In this document: piece by piece, positions 44,269 through 51,992 of the stretch
How the letters are laid out: each line of letters begins with the position of its first letter
How positions within the stretch are numbered: position 1 is the first letter of the stretch
DNA from: Bauldia sp.
GTDB taxonomy: Bacteria; Pseudomonadota; Alphaproteobacteria; Rhizobiales; Kaistiaceae
Reading direction: 5' to 3'
Assembly: GCA_026126065.1 (NCBI GenBank)
Contig: JAHCJY010000006.1
Coordinates: 186,001-250,000, forward strand
Length of the DNA: 64,000 nt
Notes under the pieces: model-generated
What the model saw: only the letters and a program-made list of their open reading frames with translations
Database searches by the model: none
Told to the model about the DNA's origin: nothing
Made by a program: the position numbers and the translations under genes

Positions 44269-45228
44269 TCATCGCTTCGTGCGGATGACATACTCCGCCA
44301 ACCACTCGATGGTTCTCTCCACATCCGGCCACAAACCCTGGTGCTGGATGTGGAACAGGTCGTCCTCGGCGCGCGGCGTGATCGCCGGCTGGGCAGGACA
44401 GAACGAAGCGTGGAACGCCGCGTTACGCTCGAGATATTGCCCATCAATCGCCTGCGCCTGCGCGGGCGACATCAAGGCACCACGCTCCGGAGGCGTCCGC
44501 CGGCTTACGACCGTGATCGCCTCTATTGCCCTGCCGATCACCTGTTCGGAGACGAGCATCTCCCGCAGCTTCTGAATCACTGACACGGCATGCCATGGCA
44601 AACTTTGATTGTAGCGAAAGTTGTCCTCCTCATCCCGCTCCGTCGACGTCGGCAGAGACAAGGCCGCGAGGAAGTCGAATACGACATTGCCGTCGGGGAA
44701 ATGCTTGGGGGAGTAGGCTCGTGGCAGAACCGACTTTACGTTGGGCGCCGATGACCACGCGGTGGCAAAAGCACCGAAGTCAAGCGCGCCCGAATACGAA
44801 GCAACGAAGTGTTCCAGCGTGCGCCGCTCGTGACCATGAATGACATCGGTCCGATACATTCCCTCAATAATATCAGATTGCCGACGATAGTAGAAGAGTA
44901 CGGTGATGGCAAAAGGCAAGGCGCTGCAAAGGTCTGTGATCGCAACTGGAGTGAGGCGATCGAATTCTTCTGAACTTACGACCACCGTATGGGCGCCTGA
45001 CCTTTCTATTTCCTCTCGCAGCAGGTCTGCGGTCGCCGTGCCGCCGCCGCCAAGGTAGGCCCAGGGTATTTCATGATGGCCAAAGAAAGTCCCCCCGGAG
45101 CCAGGGATGCCTGTTCGCGGGTAAAGTACCCCCATCTCGAGCAAAGCATCCTGGCGGCGCCAAAGATGATGCTGAATTGCTGTCGTGCCGGTCTTATGTG
45201 CTCCGGCATGGATGATAAGCTTCGGCAT
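44269..45228 (-). CDS. Sulfotransferase-like protein
   Basis: A 319-residue protein with an N-terminal PAPS-binding loop, LIIHAGAHKTGTTAIQHHL, near residues 4-22. This is the KTGTT form of the sulfotransferase P-loop. A VVVSSEEFDRL strand near 82 and a FYYRRQSDIIEG helix near 112, with Arg and Ser placed as in the 3'-phosphate site, support this. It probably transfers sulfate to a glycan or small molecule, or belongs to the cell-surface-associated sulfotransferase-like families. The gene is visibly less GC-rich than its surroundings, with codons ending in A/T, which suggests acquisition by transfer. Confidence 0.8.
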   Translation of the reverse strand: MPKLIIHAGAHKTGTTAIQHHLWRRQDALLEMGVLYPRTGIPGSGGTFFGHHEIPWAYLGGGGTATADLLREEIERSGAHTVVVSSEEFDRLTPVAITDLCSALPFAITVLFYYRRQSDIIEGMYRTDVIHGHERRTLEHFVASYSGALDFGAFATAWSSAPNVKSVLPRAYSPKHFPDGNVVFDFLAALSLPTSTERDEEDNFRYNQSLPWHAVSVIQKLREMLVSEQVIGRAIEAITVVSRRTPPERGALMSPAQAQAIDGQYLERNAAFHASFCPAQPAITPRAEDDLFHIQHQGLWPDVERTIEWLAEYVIRTKR

Positions 45229-45447
45229 ATGAGATCACACAGATGTGCTACAGGGCTCGACGGCGCCGGGGCTATATGCTTCACCGCCGCGGCGAAGCGC
45301 AATCTACTTGCGGGTCGCCGCGCCGATCGCCCCGCCGAACTCTAGGCATTGCCACCCAGGCGGAACTTCAATAGGTCAAAAAGCGACGGCATGAGCTGCC
45401 GCCGGCGGTGACGTCCGCGCGACCCGGCAGGTCTGGAGGAAACGCTC

Positions 45448-46353
45448 ATCACCAACCCGAATCCGCTGGATGCCAGCCTGTCCACGTTCTTGCCGACGTG
45501 GTCGCACGCATCGCCGAATCCGTTCGTTGAGAAGTACGGCAGTCTCGGCGATGCCGAGTGGGAAGCAAAGCTCATCGCCGCTGCAACTCAGCCGGAACAG
45601 GATGGGGTCTCCTTCCCGAGGACTCCTCCCGCCGAGCTCCAGCAACGGATACACGGACACGATGGGGAGACGGCCCTTCGCGAGGCCATCCGCTTCTATC
45701 GTGCCGTGAAGGGTGTGCTCGAGGCCGAGCATGGATCGGTTCAGACGAGCACCCGATTGCTGGACTTTGGATCGGGCTGGGGGAGGATCGTCCGGCCTTT
45801 CCTGGCGCGCGTCGACCTCGACAACATCTTTGGCTACGAGCCGAATCCGGTCTTCTGTCACACGGCGCGGATGCTCAATCCGTATGTGGCTTTCGTCAAC
45901 GGCGGCTACGCGCCGCCGACGGTGTTTGCGGACAACTCATTCGACCTGATCGTTTCCTGGTCGGTGTTCACCCACCTCCCGCTGGACCTGACGAAGGCAT
46001 GGTTGGCCGAGTTTGCGCGGATCATGCGTCCCGGCGCCTTCCTGTTCGTCACGGCCTGGGGCGACCGGTTCATCAGGACGTTGAAGGACGCTGCCAGGCA
46101 ACGGGCGGCCGGCAAGGAGGTCACCTGGTTCCAGGGACGGGTTCTCGACAGCATTGCCGACCTTGAGGCCCTTGCGAGCCGGGTGGCGGAAGGCGGAATT
46201 GAGTTCGTGCCGTCCAAGGAGCGGAAGGACTGGGGCAATCTCTTACTCTCGCCGCTGGCGGCCAGGAAGCTCGCAGTCGGCGGGCTGGAACAGGTCGCCT
46301 ACGACGTGGACCTCGTGGGACAGGACCTGGTCGTCTTTCGCAGCGCCAAGTAG
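45448..46353 (+). CDS. SAM-dependent methyltransferase, tandem copy 1
   Basis: A class I methyltransferase of about 301 residues. Motif I is LLDFGSGWGRIVRPFLARV, followed by GYEPNPVF and the FDLIVSWSVFTHLP motif. It is paralogous to the next gene over its whole length (shared SLS-F--TW start, ARMLNPY, EFAR-MRPGA and DWGN blocks). The first canonical in-frame start is TTG at 45490, which would remove the shared N-terminal block. Homology continues upstream to an ATC at 45448 that lies eight bases after a perfect GGAGG. I therefore place the start there tentatively. The acceptor substrate is unknown. Confidence 0.8.
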   Translation: MTNPNPLDASLSTFLPTWSHASPNPFVEKYGSLGDAEWEAKLIAAATQPEQDGVSFPRTPPAELQQRIHGHDGETALREAIRFYRAVKGVLEAEHGSVQTSTRLLDFGSGWGRIVRPFLARVDLDNIFGYEPNPVFCHTARMLNPYVAFVNGGYAPPTVFADNSFDLIVSWSVFTHLPLDLTKAWLAEFARIMRPGAFLFVTAWGDRFIRTLKDAARQRAAGKEVTWFQGRVLDSIADLEALASRVAEGGIEFVPSKERKDWGNLLLSPLAARKLAVGGLEQVAYDVDLVGQDLVVFRSAK

Positions 46354-46365
46354 TGGTTGCGGAGG

Positions 46366-47274
46366 ATGGACGACAACGTGGGAACCGTTAGCCTCTCGGA
46401 GTTCGCCGCGACCTGGGGCCCCGAGTCCGAAAATCCGTTCCTTGACCGTTACGCGGGTCTCGACCTTGCGCAATGGGAGGAAAAGAGCGTCGCCGCGATC
46501 AAGGCGCCGGTACAGGATGGCATCCGGTTTCCGGCGTTTCCTCCCGATGACCTGCAACTGCAAATGCACGGGCAGGCGGGAGAACCTGCGCTGCGCGAGG
46601 TCTTCCACTTTCATCGCGTCGTGGCCGCGTACTGCCGGCGGATGCAGCTGGGCATCGGGCGCGATACCACGGTCCTTGAATTTGGCACGGGCTGGGGTCG
46701 AGGGCTGAGGCCCCTCATGGCGAAGGTCTCGCTGCGCAACCTGTACGGCTACGAAACGACGCCGACCTTCTGTCGCGTTGCGCGCATGCTCAATCCATAC
46801 GTCACGATCGTCAACGGTCGGTCAGTCTCGCCAACGCCATTTGCGGCCGGTTGCTTTGACCTCGTCTTTTCGTTGTCGACGTTCGCCCACATGCCGCGCC
46901 ATAACGCACTGGCGTGGCTGCAGGAATTCGCGCGGATCCTGCGGCCCGGCGCGTTGCTGTTCATCACCTTCTGGGGAGAGCGCTTCATCGCAGCGCTCAA
47001 GGAGGCCGAACGAGCGGGTCGCTCCGGCGGGGCAGTGCACTGGTTTCATGAACAGGTGTTGCGCGAGGCCGGCGAGATCGAGGCGCTCGAACAGCGCTGC
47101 AAGGGAGGCGAGGTCGTCTTCATTCCGTCAGGCCAGTATCCCGACTGGGGAAACACATTCGTTTCCCCGCAGGCCGCGCAGAATCTCCAGGTCGATGGCA
47201 TGACCCTGGTCGGTTACGACGCATCGCTTCTTCCGCAGGACCTCGTCGTCTTCAGGCGAGCATCGGACACGTAG
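46366..47274 (+). CDS. SAM-dependent methyltransferase, tandem copy 2
   Basis: A 302-residue class I methyltransferase paralogous to the preceding gene. Motif I is VLEFGTGWGRGLRPLMAKV and the FDLVFSLSTFAHMP motif follows about 70 residues later. It starts 12 bases after the previous stop. The exact start is uncertain: GGAGG touches the ATG at 46366, a TTG lies at 46357 and a GTG at 46378. The two copies differ enough to suggest different acceptors after an old duplication. Their neighbour is a sulfotransferase, which suggests decoration of a surface glycan or a small molecule; that is inference. Confidence 0.82.
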   Translation: MDDNVGTVSLSEFAATWGPESENPFLDRYAGLDLAQWEEKSVAAIKAPVQDGIRFPAFPPDDLQLQMHGQAGEPALREVFHFHRVVAAYCRRMQLGIGRDTTVLEFGTGWGRGLRPLMAKVSLRNLYGYETTPTFCRVARMLNPYVTIVNGRSVSPTPFAAGCFDLVFSLSTFAHMPRHNALAWLQEFARILRPGALLFITFWGERFIAALKEAERAGRSGGAVHWFHEQVLREAGEIEALEQRCKGGEVVFIPSGQYPDWGNTFVSPQAAQNLQVDGMTLVGYDASLLPQDLVVFRRASDT

Positions 47275-47359
47275 TAAGGCGTGCGACCTGTCCGCCTTCG
47301 TTTGGCCGGTCACCCCGTCGCCGCCCCGATCCCGTTCCAGTCCGCCATCGTCGCCGCAA

Positions 47360-47457
47360 GGAAGAACTGGTCTTCCATCAGCAGGACATCCGGGATTCCG
47401 AAGATTTCCGCCGCAAGCCGGGGAACCGCGCCTTCGGTTGTCGGGGCACGGAAAGCT
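47360..47457 (-). pseudogene. Fragment of a PhyH oxygenase gene (partial duplicate)
   Basis: About 95 bases closely match the segment 49198-49295 inside the intact PhyH gene, with roughly six mismatches by eye over the best 90 bases and the same strand and reading frame. Both encode the stretch TEGAVPRLAAEIFG and the MEDQFF block. Outside this block the two loci do not resemble each other, so no domain or active site is complete here. It is a truncated gene copy or recombination scar lying between the methyltransferase pair and the outer-membrane protein gene. Confidence 0.8.
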
Positions 47458-47591
47458 GCGACAACCTTCCCCGAGTGTGGTCTGCGGGTCACACCGCGCG
47501 GCAATTCTCGGTCCAGTCGATTGTCCCGCTCGGGAATCGGCCGGCCGCAGGCTATAGTGCGGCCCATCTATTTCATCACGGGGGCCGTGAC

Positions 47592-48482
47592 ATGAGATTG
47601 GGGAGCGTCTTGCTGGGCGGGGTCGCGGCCTCGGTCCTGTTCGCGTCAGCGGCGTCGGCGGCCGACATTGCGCCCCTGGTCATCCCTCCGATCCCGGTGA
47701 TCGCGCCCGTCGCGCCAACCACGCTGTCCGCCTATATCGAGGCCTTCGCCGGATTGAGGCTCATGTTCGACAACGGGGAAGTCGAGACACTGGCGTTGGA
47801 GGGGCCCCCCGTCTACGGCTTCGGCGGCGCAGCCCACCTGGCGTGGCAGCCCGGGCCGGCTTTCTCGATACAGACCGACGCTTGGGCCGAGCGGTGGTAT
47901 TACGGCGAGGAACCGTTCCACCTTTGGGGTGTAGCTGGCCACGCGACTTTCCGCACGGGCAATTTGCAGGTCGGGAGCCTCGCGTCCGTCGGGTACGGCT
48001 ATTTCGGCGGCACGTACGTCAACCTGGGCGGGGAGGCGGCCCTCAATGCCGACCGGCTCCGCGTGTATACGCAGGGCGGCTACATCTTTGCGATCGGCGG
48101 CTCGCCGCTGGGTTATGGGTCGCGCGATGTCTACAGCCAGACGGTCGTGACATTCTATCCCCGGCCGAACGTCGCACTCTCGGTCAACGCTGGCGCCGAC
48201 TACTACTGGGAGCGCGACTACATACCCGCCGGCGACTATTCGAGCGTCGGCCTCAATATCGGCACGCGCTTTGAGTTCCAGCCCGAAGGTCGCCGCTTCG
48301 GCGTCTTTGCCGCGTACCAGTTGCAGTGGCGCAACGAGTTCAATCACGACCTGATATTCACCACGCACGTCGTGGGCCTCGGCATCAGCCTGATGCTCGG
48401 CCAGCCGGATATTCGCTCGCGCGACCGCGCCATCGGTCTGGCGGACAACAACCCGATGTTCGGACCGACCTTCCCGCCCTAA
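47592..48482 (+). CDS. Outer-membrane beta-barrel-like protein
   Basis: A 296-residue exported protein. The signal peptide (residues 1-23, ending ASAASAA-D) is followed by a short Pro-rich linker (PLVIPPIPVIAPVAPTT) and about ten amphipathic strands rich in Tyr, Gly and Trp, such as YTQGGYIFAIGGSPLGYG. This resembles small porin-like proteins of Hyphomicrobiales. It does not end in the C-terminal Phe that is typical of barrels; the end is Pro-rich (PMFGPTFPP). A TATAGT sits at 47553-47558 about 35 bases upstream, but no matching -35 is found. It is a lone gene. Confidence 0.7.
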   Translation: MRLGSVLLGGVAASVLFASAASAADIAPLVIPPIPVIAPVAPTTLSAYIEAFAGLRLMFDNGEVETLALEGPPVYGFGGAAHLAWQPGPAFSIQTDAWAERWYYGEEPFHLWGVAGHATFRTGNLQVGSLASVGYGYFGGTYVNLGGEAALNADRLRVYTQGGYIFAIGGSPLGYGSRDVYSQTVVTFYPRPNVALSVNAGADYYWERDYIPAGDYSSVGLNIGTRFEFQPEGRRFGVFAAYQLQWRNEFNHDLIFTTHVVGLGISLMLGQPDIRSRDRAIGLADNNPMFGPTFPP

Positions 48483-48703
48483 GCCCGGGTGGCGCCGGCT
48501 GCGAAGCCGAGTGACGTGCTCCCCGTCTCCCGGACCGCGATGAGCTGGGAAATCGTGCGGATATTCATTGGCCCGGGAAGCGCCTGCCGGGCCGTCGGGT
48601 CGGCCACCGATCGCCGTCCGGCTCTGGCACTGGCTCCGACGCCGCGTCGGTGAGGACGCCGTCGAGATCGCGGGCGGAGAGCTTCAAGCCGGCGGTGCCT
48701 GGG

Positions 48704-49507
48704 TCAGGCGGTAATCAAAGGGAACGCCGGTCCGGCGATCCTCTCCCCCTCGTGCGCTTCGGGGTGGTGCTCGGCCCAGAAGGTCGCCACCGGCCACGGC
48801 CGGAGCCGGTACCGCGTGTCGGGGTGGGCGTAGCGGAGCGAAAGGCGGCGGAAGACGCCGGTGCACAGGCCGCCTGCGGCGTGGAGCGTGCGGGAGTCCA
48901 GCACCATTGCGTCGCCGGGATCGACGTCCGGGGCGAATACGCCGAACGAGGCCGGGTCGGCATCGATGTCGGGCACCTTCCGCAGCACGGCCGCGTCCGA
49001 TTGCAGTGTCTTCTTGCCGGCAGAGAACTCCACTGGGGCGTAGATCTCACCGCGATGCGAGCCGGCCGCGGCCCGCAGCCCGGTCCCCGCGGGCGGCGCG
49101 TCGAGTGGAATCCAGATCGTCAGGAACCATGGTTCGAGGGGGTGGTAGGGGTGATCCTGGTGCCACGGGCTTGGCGTGGAAGCGCCTTCCGCAGAGTAGA
49201 AGAACTGGTCTTCCATCAGCACGACGTCCTGGGTTCCGAAGATTTCCGCCGCAAGCCGGGGAACCGCGCCTTCGGTTGCCAGGGCACGGAACTCGGCGTT
49301 GTCGCGCCAGCGGAAGAGGTCGCTCTGGAGCACGGGCTGACCGGGTGGCGAGAGCGTGCGGAACGAAGGGCCGGGCGTCTGCCGGCAGGCTTCGATCGCC
49401 GCCTTCAGCCGCTCGATCTGCCCGGCATCGACCAGCCGGCGAACCAGCGCTACGCCGTCATCGGTTATGTTCGGATCCATCGGGGCTGGTGCTGGCATGG
49501 CCGTCAT
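48704..49507 (-). CDS. Phytanoyl-CoA dioxygenase (PhyH) family oxygenase
   Basis: A 267-residue non-heme Fe(II)/2-oxoglutarate oxygenase. The metal ligands His116 and Asp118 are in WHQDHP, and the distal His lies near residue 212 in DSRTLHAAGG, followed by an Arg-containing LSLRYAH strand for 2-oxoglutarate binding. It is complete. GGAGA precedes the ATG. A 91-base gap separates it from the SnoaL-like gene, so it is probably the last gene of the Rieske operon or has its own promoter. A broken duplicate of its middle segment lies 1.8 kb away. The substrate is unknown. Confidence 0.87.
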   Translation of the reverse strand: MTAMPAPAPMDPNITDDGVALVRRLVDAGQIERLKAAIEACRQTPGPSFRTLSPPGQPVLQSDLFRWRDNAEFRALATEGAVPRLAAEIFGTQDVVLMEDQFFYSAEGASTPSPWHQDHPYHPLEPWFLTIWIPLDAPPAGTGLRAAAGSHRGEIYAPVEFSAGKKTLQSDAAVLRKVPDIDADPASFGVFAPDVDPGDAMVLDSRTLHAAGGLCTGVFRRLSLRYAHPDTRYRLRPWPVATFWAEHHPEAHEGERIAGPAFPLITA

Positions 49508-49598
49508 TTGACATCTCCTTCATGTCGCTCCCGATGCGTCGCCGGCGGCGGCGGGTATCGCGGCTCGCCTCCTCGCCGTGCGTCGGCCCGGGGTGCGC

Positions 49599-50033
49599 TC
49601 ACTCTCCGATCTTCAGGACGCCCATCTGCTCGAACACCGAGAGGCCGTCCCACATCGACCAGCACTCGACGATGCGCCCTCCCGCGATCCGCAGGAGGTC
49701 GATGCCGGTCATGGTGATGGTCCTGTTGGTCGGCGCAATGTCGCCGTAACGGCCGACATGCCGGCCGGTCGTGCTCCAGTGCAGGGTGACGATCGTGCCG
49801 TCCGCGAGAAGATGCTCGATCCGCGTCGACACGTCGGTGAAGGCGCCGAAGTAGCGCTCGACATCCTGGCGCACGACATCGATCGCGGTGCCGTCGAACC
49901 CGGTCATGTGGACCTTTGCGTCGGGGGCCCAGAACGCGTCGATCGCGGCGCGATCTCCTTCGCCCCAGAGCCGGTGGTGATAGGTGCTCACCAGCGCCTT
50001 CGCGGCCTCGTCCGCGTCCTCCGCGGCCGTCAT
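49599..50033 (-). CDS. SnoaL-like (NTF2-fold) protein
   Basis: A 144-residue protein with the SnoaL/ester-cyclase-like pattern. A first helix (ALVSTYHHRLWGEGDRAAI) is followed by FWAPDAKVHMTGFDG, a DVERYFGAFTDV helix, and the strands VTLHWSTTGRH and ITMTGIDLLRIAGGRIVECWSMWD. Members are small hydrolases, isomerases or accessory proteins in aromatic and polyketide degradation. Its start overlaps the Rieske alpha-subunit stop by four bases (ATGA), so it belongs to that operon and may act on its product. Confidence 0.85.
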   Translation of the reverse strand: MTAAEDADEAAKALVSTYHHRLWGEGDRAAIDAFWAPDAKVHMTGFDGTAIDVVRQDVERYFGAFTDVSTRIEHLLADGTIVTLHWSTTGRHVGRYGDIAPTNRTITMTGIDLLRIAGGRIVECWSMWDGLSVFEQMGVLKIGE

Positions 50034-51412
50034 GCCACGCCTCCCGCGGCCCTCGCCGGGCGGGCGCCGGCGAACTTCGCCGCCTCGATGCGCGAGCGTC
50101 GCACCGTGGTCGGGATGGGCTTCGACATCAGCCGTTTCCATTCCTCGAGGTAGGCGCGGATCGGTGCCTCGGAGGAGATGCCGCCGGTCACGAGGCCATC
50201 CTCGCCGACCACGTCGCCGGCGTGGTCGCCGCGCGAGATGTCGACCCACTCCTCCTCGACGACCTTGAGACCCTCCTGCACGCGCTCGAACATCTCGAGA
50301 TCGTCGGGCGTGCCGAACGACACGAAGTCCTCGTCGACGCGGAGGCGCAGCAGGTTGATCTCCTCCGGCGCGCCGTCGGCGACCACGAGGAACATGGAAA
50401 CGCGCGTGTGATCGACGCCGAGGGGCTCCACGACCATCAATTGGTTGCCGACGAAAAGAAGGTTCGGGAACAGGCTGAGATTGACCATGTTCCCGGTGGC
50501 GAGATCGAGGTTCACGGCGGTGGCCTCGCCGCGCGCCGCGAGCGCGTCTTCGAGGTCGGCGCGGGTCGGGAGCGGGCGCATGGTCGACCACGGCCCGGCG
50601 GGAATCCCCGGACGCTGGTCGACGACGCAGTGACCGTGGCCGAGCGTCATCGAGATCATCGGCGTCGTCGCAGGGTTGCGCGCAAGGACGGTCTCCGTCT
50701 CGGCTTCCTTGCCGAGGAGATTGTAGGAGCGGTGCGCGAAGGTGGCGTGGATGCCGTCGGCGGCATTGTCCCACGACATCTTCCAGTTCGCTCGGTATTC
50801 CTGGATGACCGCTGTCGGCAGGACGCGAAGGCGGCCGCCGGGATGGCGGTCGATATGCTCGTCGAGCCAGCGCCGCGCCGGGCCGAGCCAGGCGAGCAGG
50901 GGCAGCGGTTCCGCCGCCATCGTGGCGAATACAAAGCCGCGAAAGCTTTCGACGCGGAGCTGGCCGAGATCGAAGGGCCGTTCGAACAGGCGATCGTAGG
51001 AATCGGCGACCGGCAGGTTCCGGATGCGGCCGTCGAGGTCGAAGCTCCAGCCGTGATAAGGGCAGGTGAAGCGCTTCTGGCAGCCGCGGTCCTCGGCCAT
51101 CAGCATCGTGCCGCGATGGGTGCAGCGGTTCAGAAGCCCGCGCACCTCGCCGGCCTCGGTCCGGACCAGCAGCACCTGCCGGCGACCGAGCCGCTTCCGC
51201 ACGAACGAACCGGGCTTCTCGATCTCGCTCTCATGTCCGAGATAGGCCCACGTGCCGCCGAAGATGCGGTCCATCTCGATGTCGAACAGCGACGGGTCGG
51301 TGTAGAGCCGGCGGTGCACAAGGTCGGGCCGAACGAGGTGGGCGAGCTCCTCGGACAGATCCGGTCCGCGGGCGGCGATGGCGTCGGGACGGAGGGCGTC
51401 TTCGGTGTTCAT
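50030..51412 (-). CDS. Aromatic-ring-hydroxylating dioxygenase, alpha subunit
   Basis: A 460-residue Rieske oxygenase large subunit. The [2Fe-2S] ligands are Cys97-His99 and Cys117-His120 (RCTHRG and CPYHGW). The mononuclear iron site lies in the DNAADGIHATFAH stretch near residue 215, followed by an Asp later in the catalytic domain. It should dihydroxylate or monooxygenate an aromatic or heteroaromatic ring together with the beta subunit encoded upstream. No ferredoxin or reductase gene is present in the operon, so electrons must come from elsewhere. The gene overlaps the SnoaL-like gene and lies four bases after the beta-subunit gene. Confidence 0.92.
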   Translation of the reverse strand: MNTEDALRPDAIAARGPDLSEELAHLVRPDLVHRRLYTDPSLFDIEMDRIFGGTWAYLGHESEIEKPGSFVRKRLGRRQVLLVRTEAGEVRGLLNRCTHRGTMLMAEDRGCQKRFTCPYHGWSFDLDGRIRNLPVADSYDRLFERPFDLGQLRVESFRGFVFATMAAEPLPLLAWLGPARRWLDEHIDRHPGGRLRVLPTAVIQEYRANWKMSWDNAADGIHATFAHRSYNLLGKEAETETVLARNPATTPMISMTLGHGHCVVDQRPGIPAGPWSTMRPLPTRADLEDALAARGEATAVNLDLATGNMVNLSLFPNLLFVGNQLMVVEPLGVDHTRVSMFLVVADGAPEEINLLRLRVDEDFVSFGTPDDLEMFERVQEGLKVVEEEWVDISRGDHAGDVVGEDGLVTGGISSEAPIRAYLEEWKRLMSKPIPTTVRRSRIEAAKFAGARPARAAGGVA

Positions 51413-51416
51413 CGGA

Positions 51417-51992
51417 TCACAGGAGCCAGCCGAGCTGAGGCAATCCCGCCGTCAGCTCGGGGATGAGGAGGATTTTCCGGCGGATGCGCAGGGCGCCCGG
51501 TTCGTCGCGCGTCAGCCGGTGGATCTGCCGCGCCGCGAGCGCCAGGACGCGCCTGCCGCGGCAATAGGTGATGTGGAGCGCGCTCGACGTAAGGACGTCG
51601 TCGCCGTCGGGCCACGCCTCGACCGTCCCGAGCAGCCGGACCGTGTCGGCCCCCGGCGTCAGCGCCCACGCACTCGCATCGGACATGCGCCAGACGCGCT
51701 CGCCGAGGCGCCTCCGGTCGTCGAGGAAGAGGGCCTGGTCCTCGGCAGGATGGCCATGTGCGAGCGGCACCCAGTAGAGGCCGTCGTCGGTCCACGCCGA
51801 CAGCCAGCGATCGAAGCTGCGGCCGTCGAGCCAGCGGCATTCGGCAGCGAGGAACGTCGCGGCAGAGGTGGAGAGCGCGGCGTCGGCCGCCCCGGCGGCA
51901 ATCACCGCGGCGCGGTCGTCGACGAGACCCTGGTAGAGGCCGCGAACGCGCGCGAGGCCCGTCGGCGGGGTGGCGGCGAGCGCAACATTCAT
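51417..51992 (-). CDS. Aromatic-ring-hydroxylating dioxygenase, beta subunit
   Basis: A 191-residue small subunit of a Rieske dioxygenase with the NTF2-like cone fold. It shows AECRWLDGRSFDRWLSAWTDDGLYWVPL (in parts), the EDQALFLDDRRRL helix and an ALHITYCRGRRVLALAARQIHRL strand pair. It should form an alpha3beta3 hexamer with the next gene product. Its ATG at 51992 overlaps the permease stop in ATGA. Linking a Rieske enzyme directly to ABC importer genes implies that the imported molecule is its substrate. Confidence 0.88.
   Translation of the reverse strand: MNVALAATPPTGLARVRGLYQGLVDDRAAVIAAGAADAALSTSAATFLAAECRWLDGRSFDRWLSAWTDDGLYWVPLAHGHPAEDQALFLDDRRRLGERVWRMSDASAWALTPGADTVRLLGTVEAWPDGDDVLTSSALHITYCRGRRVLALAARQIHRLTRDEPGALRIRRKILLIPELTAGLPQLGWLL

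Noticed and set aside
47521..47558. TTGTCC and TATAGT as a promoter for the outer-membrane protein gene
   Set aside because: The spacing is 26 bases, too long for a sigma-70 promoter; only the -10-like hexamer is plausible.
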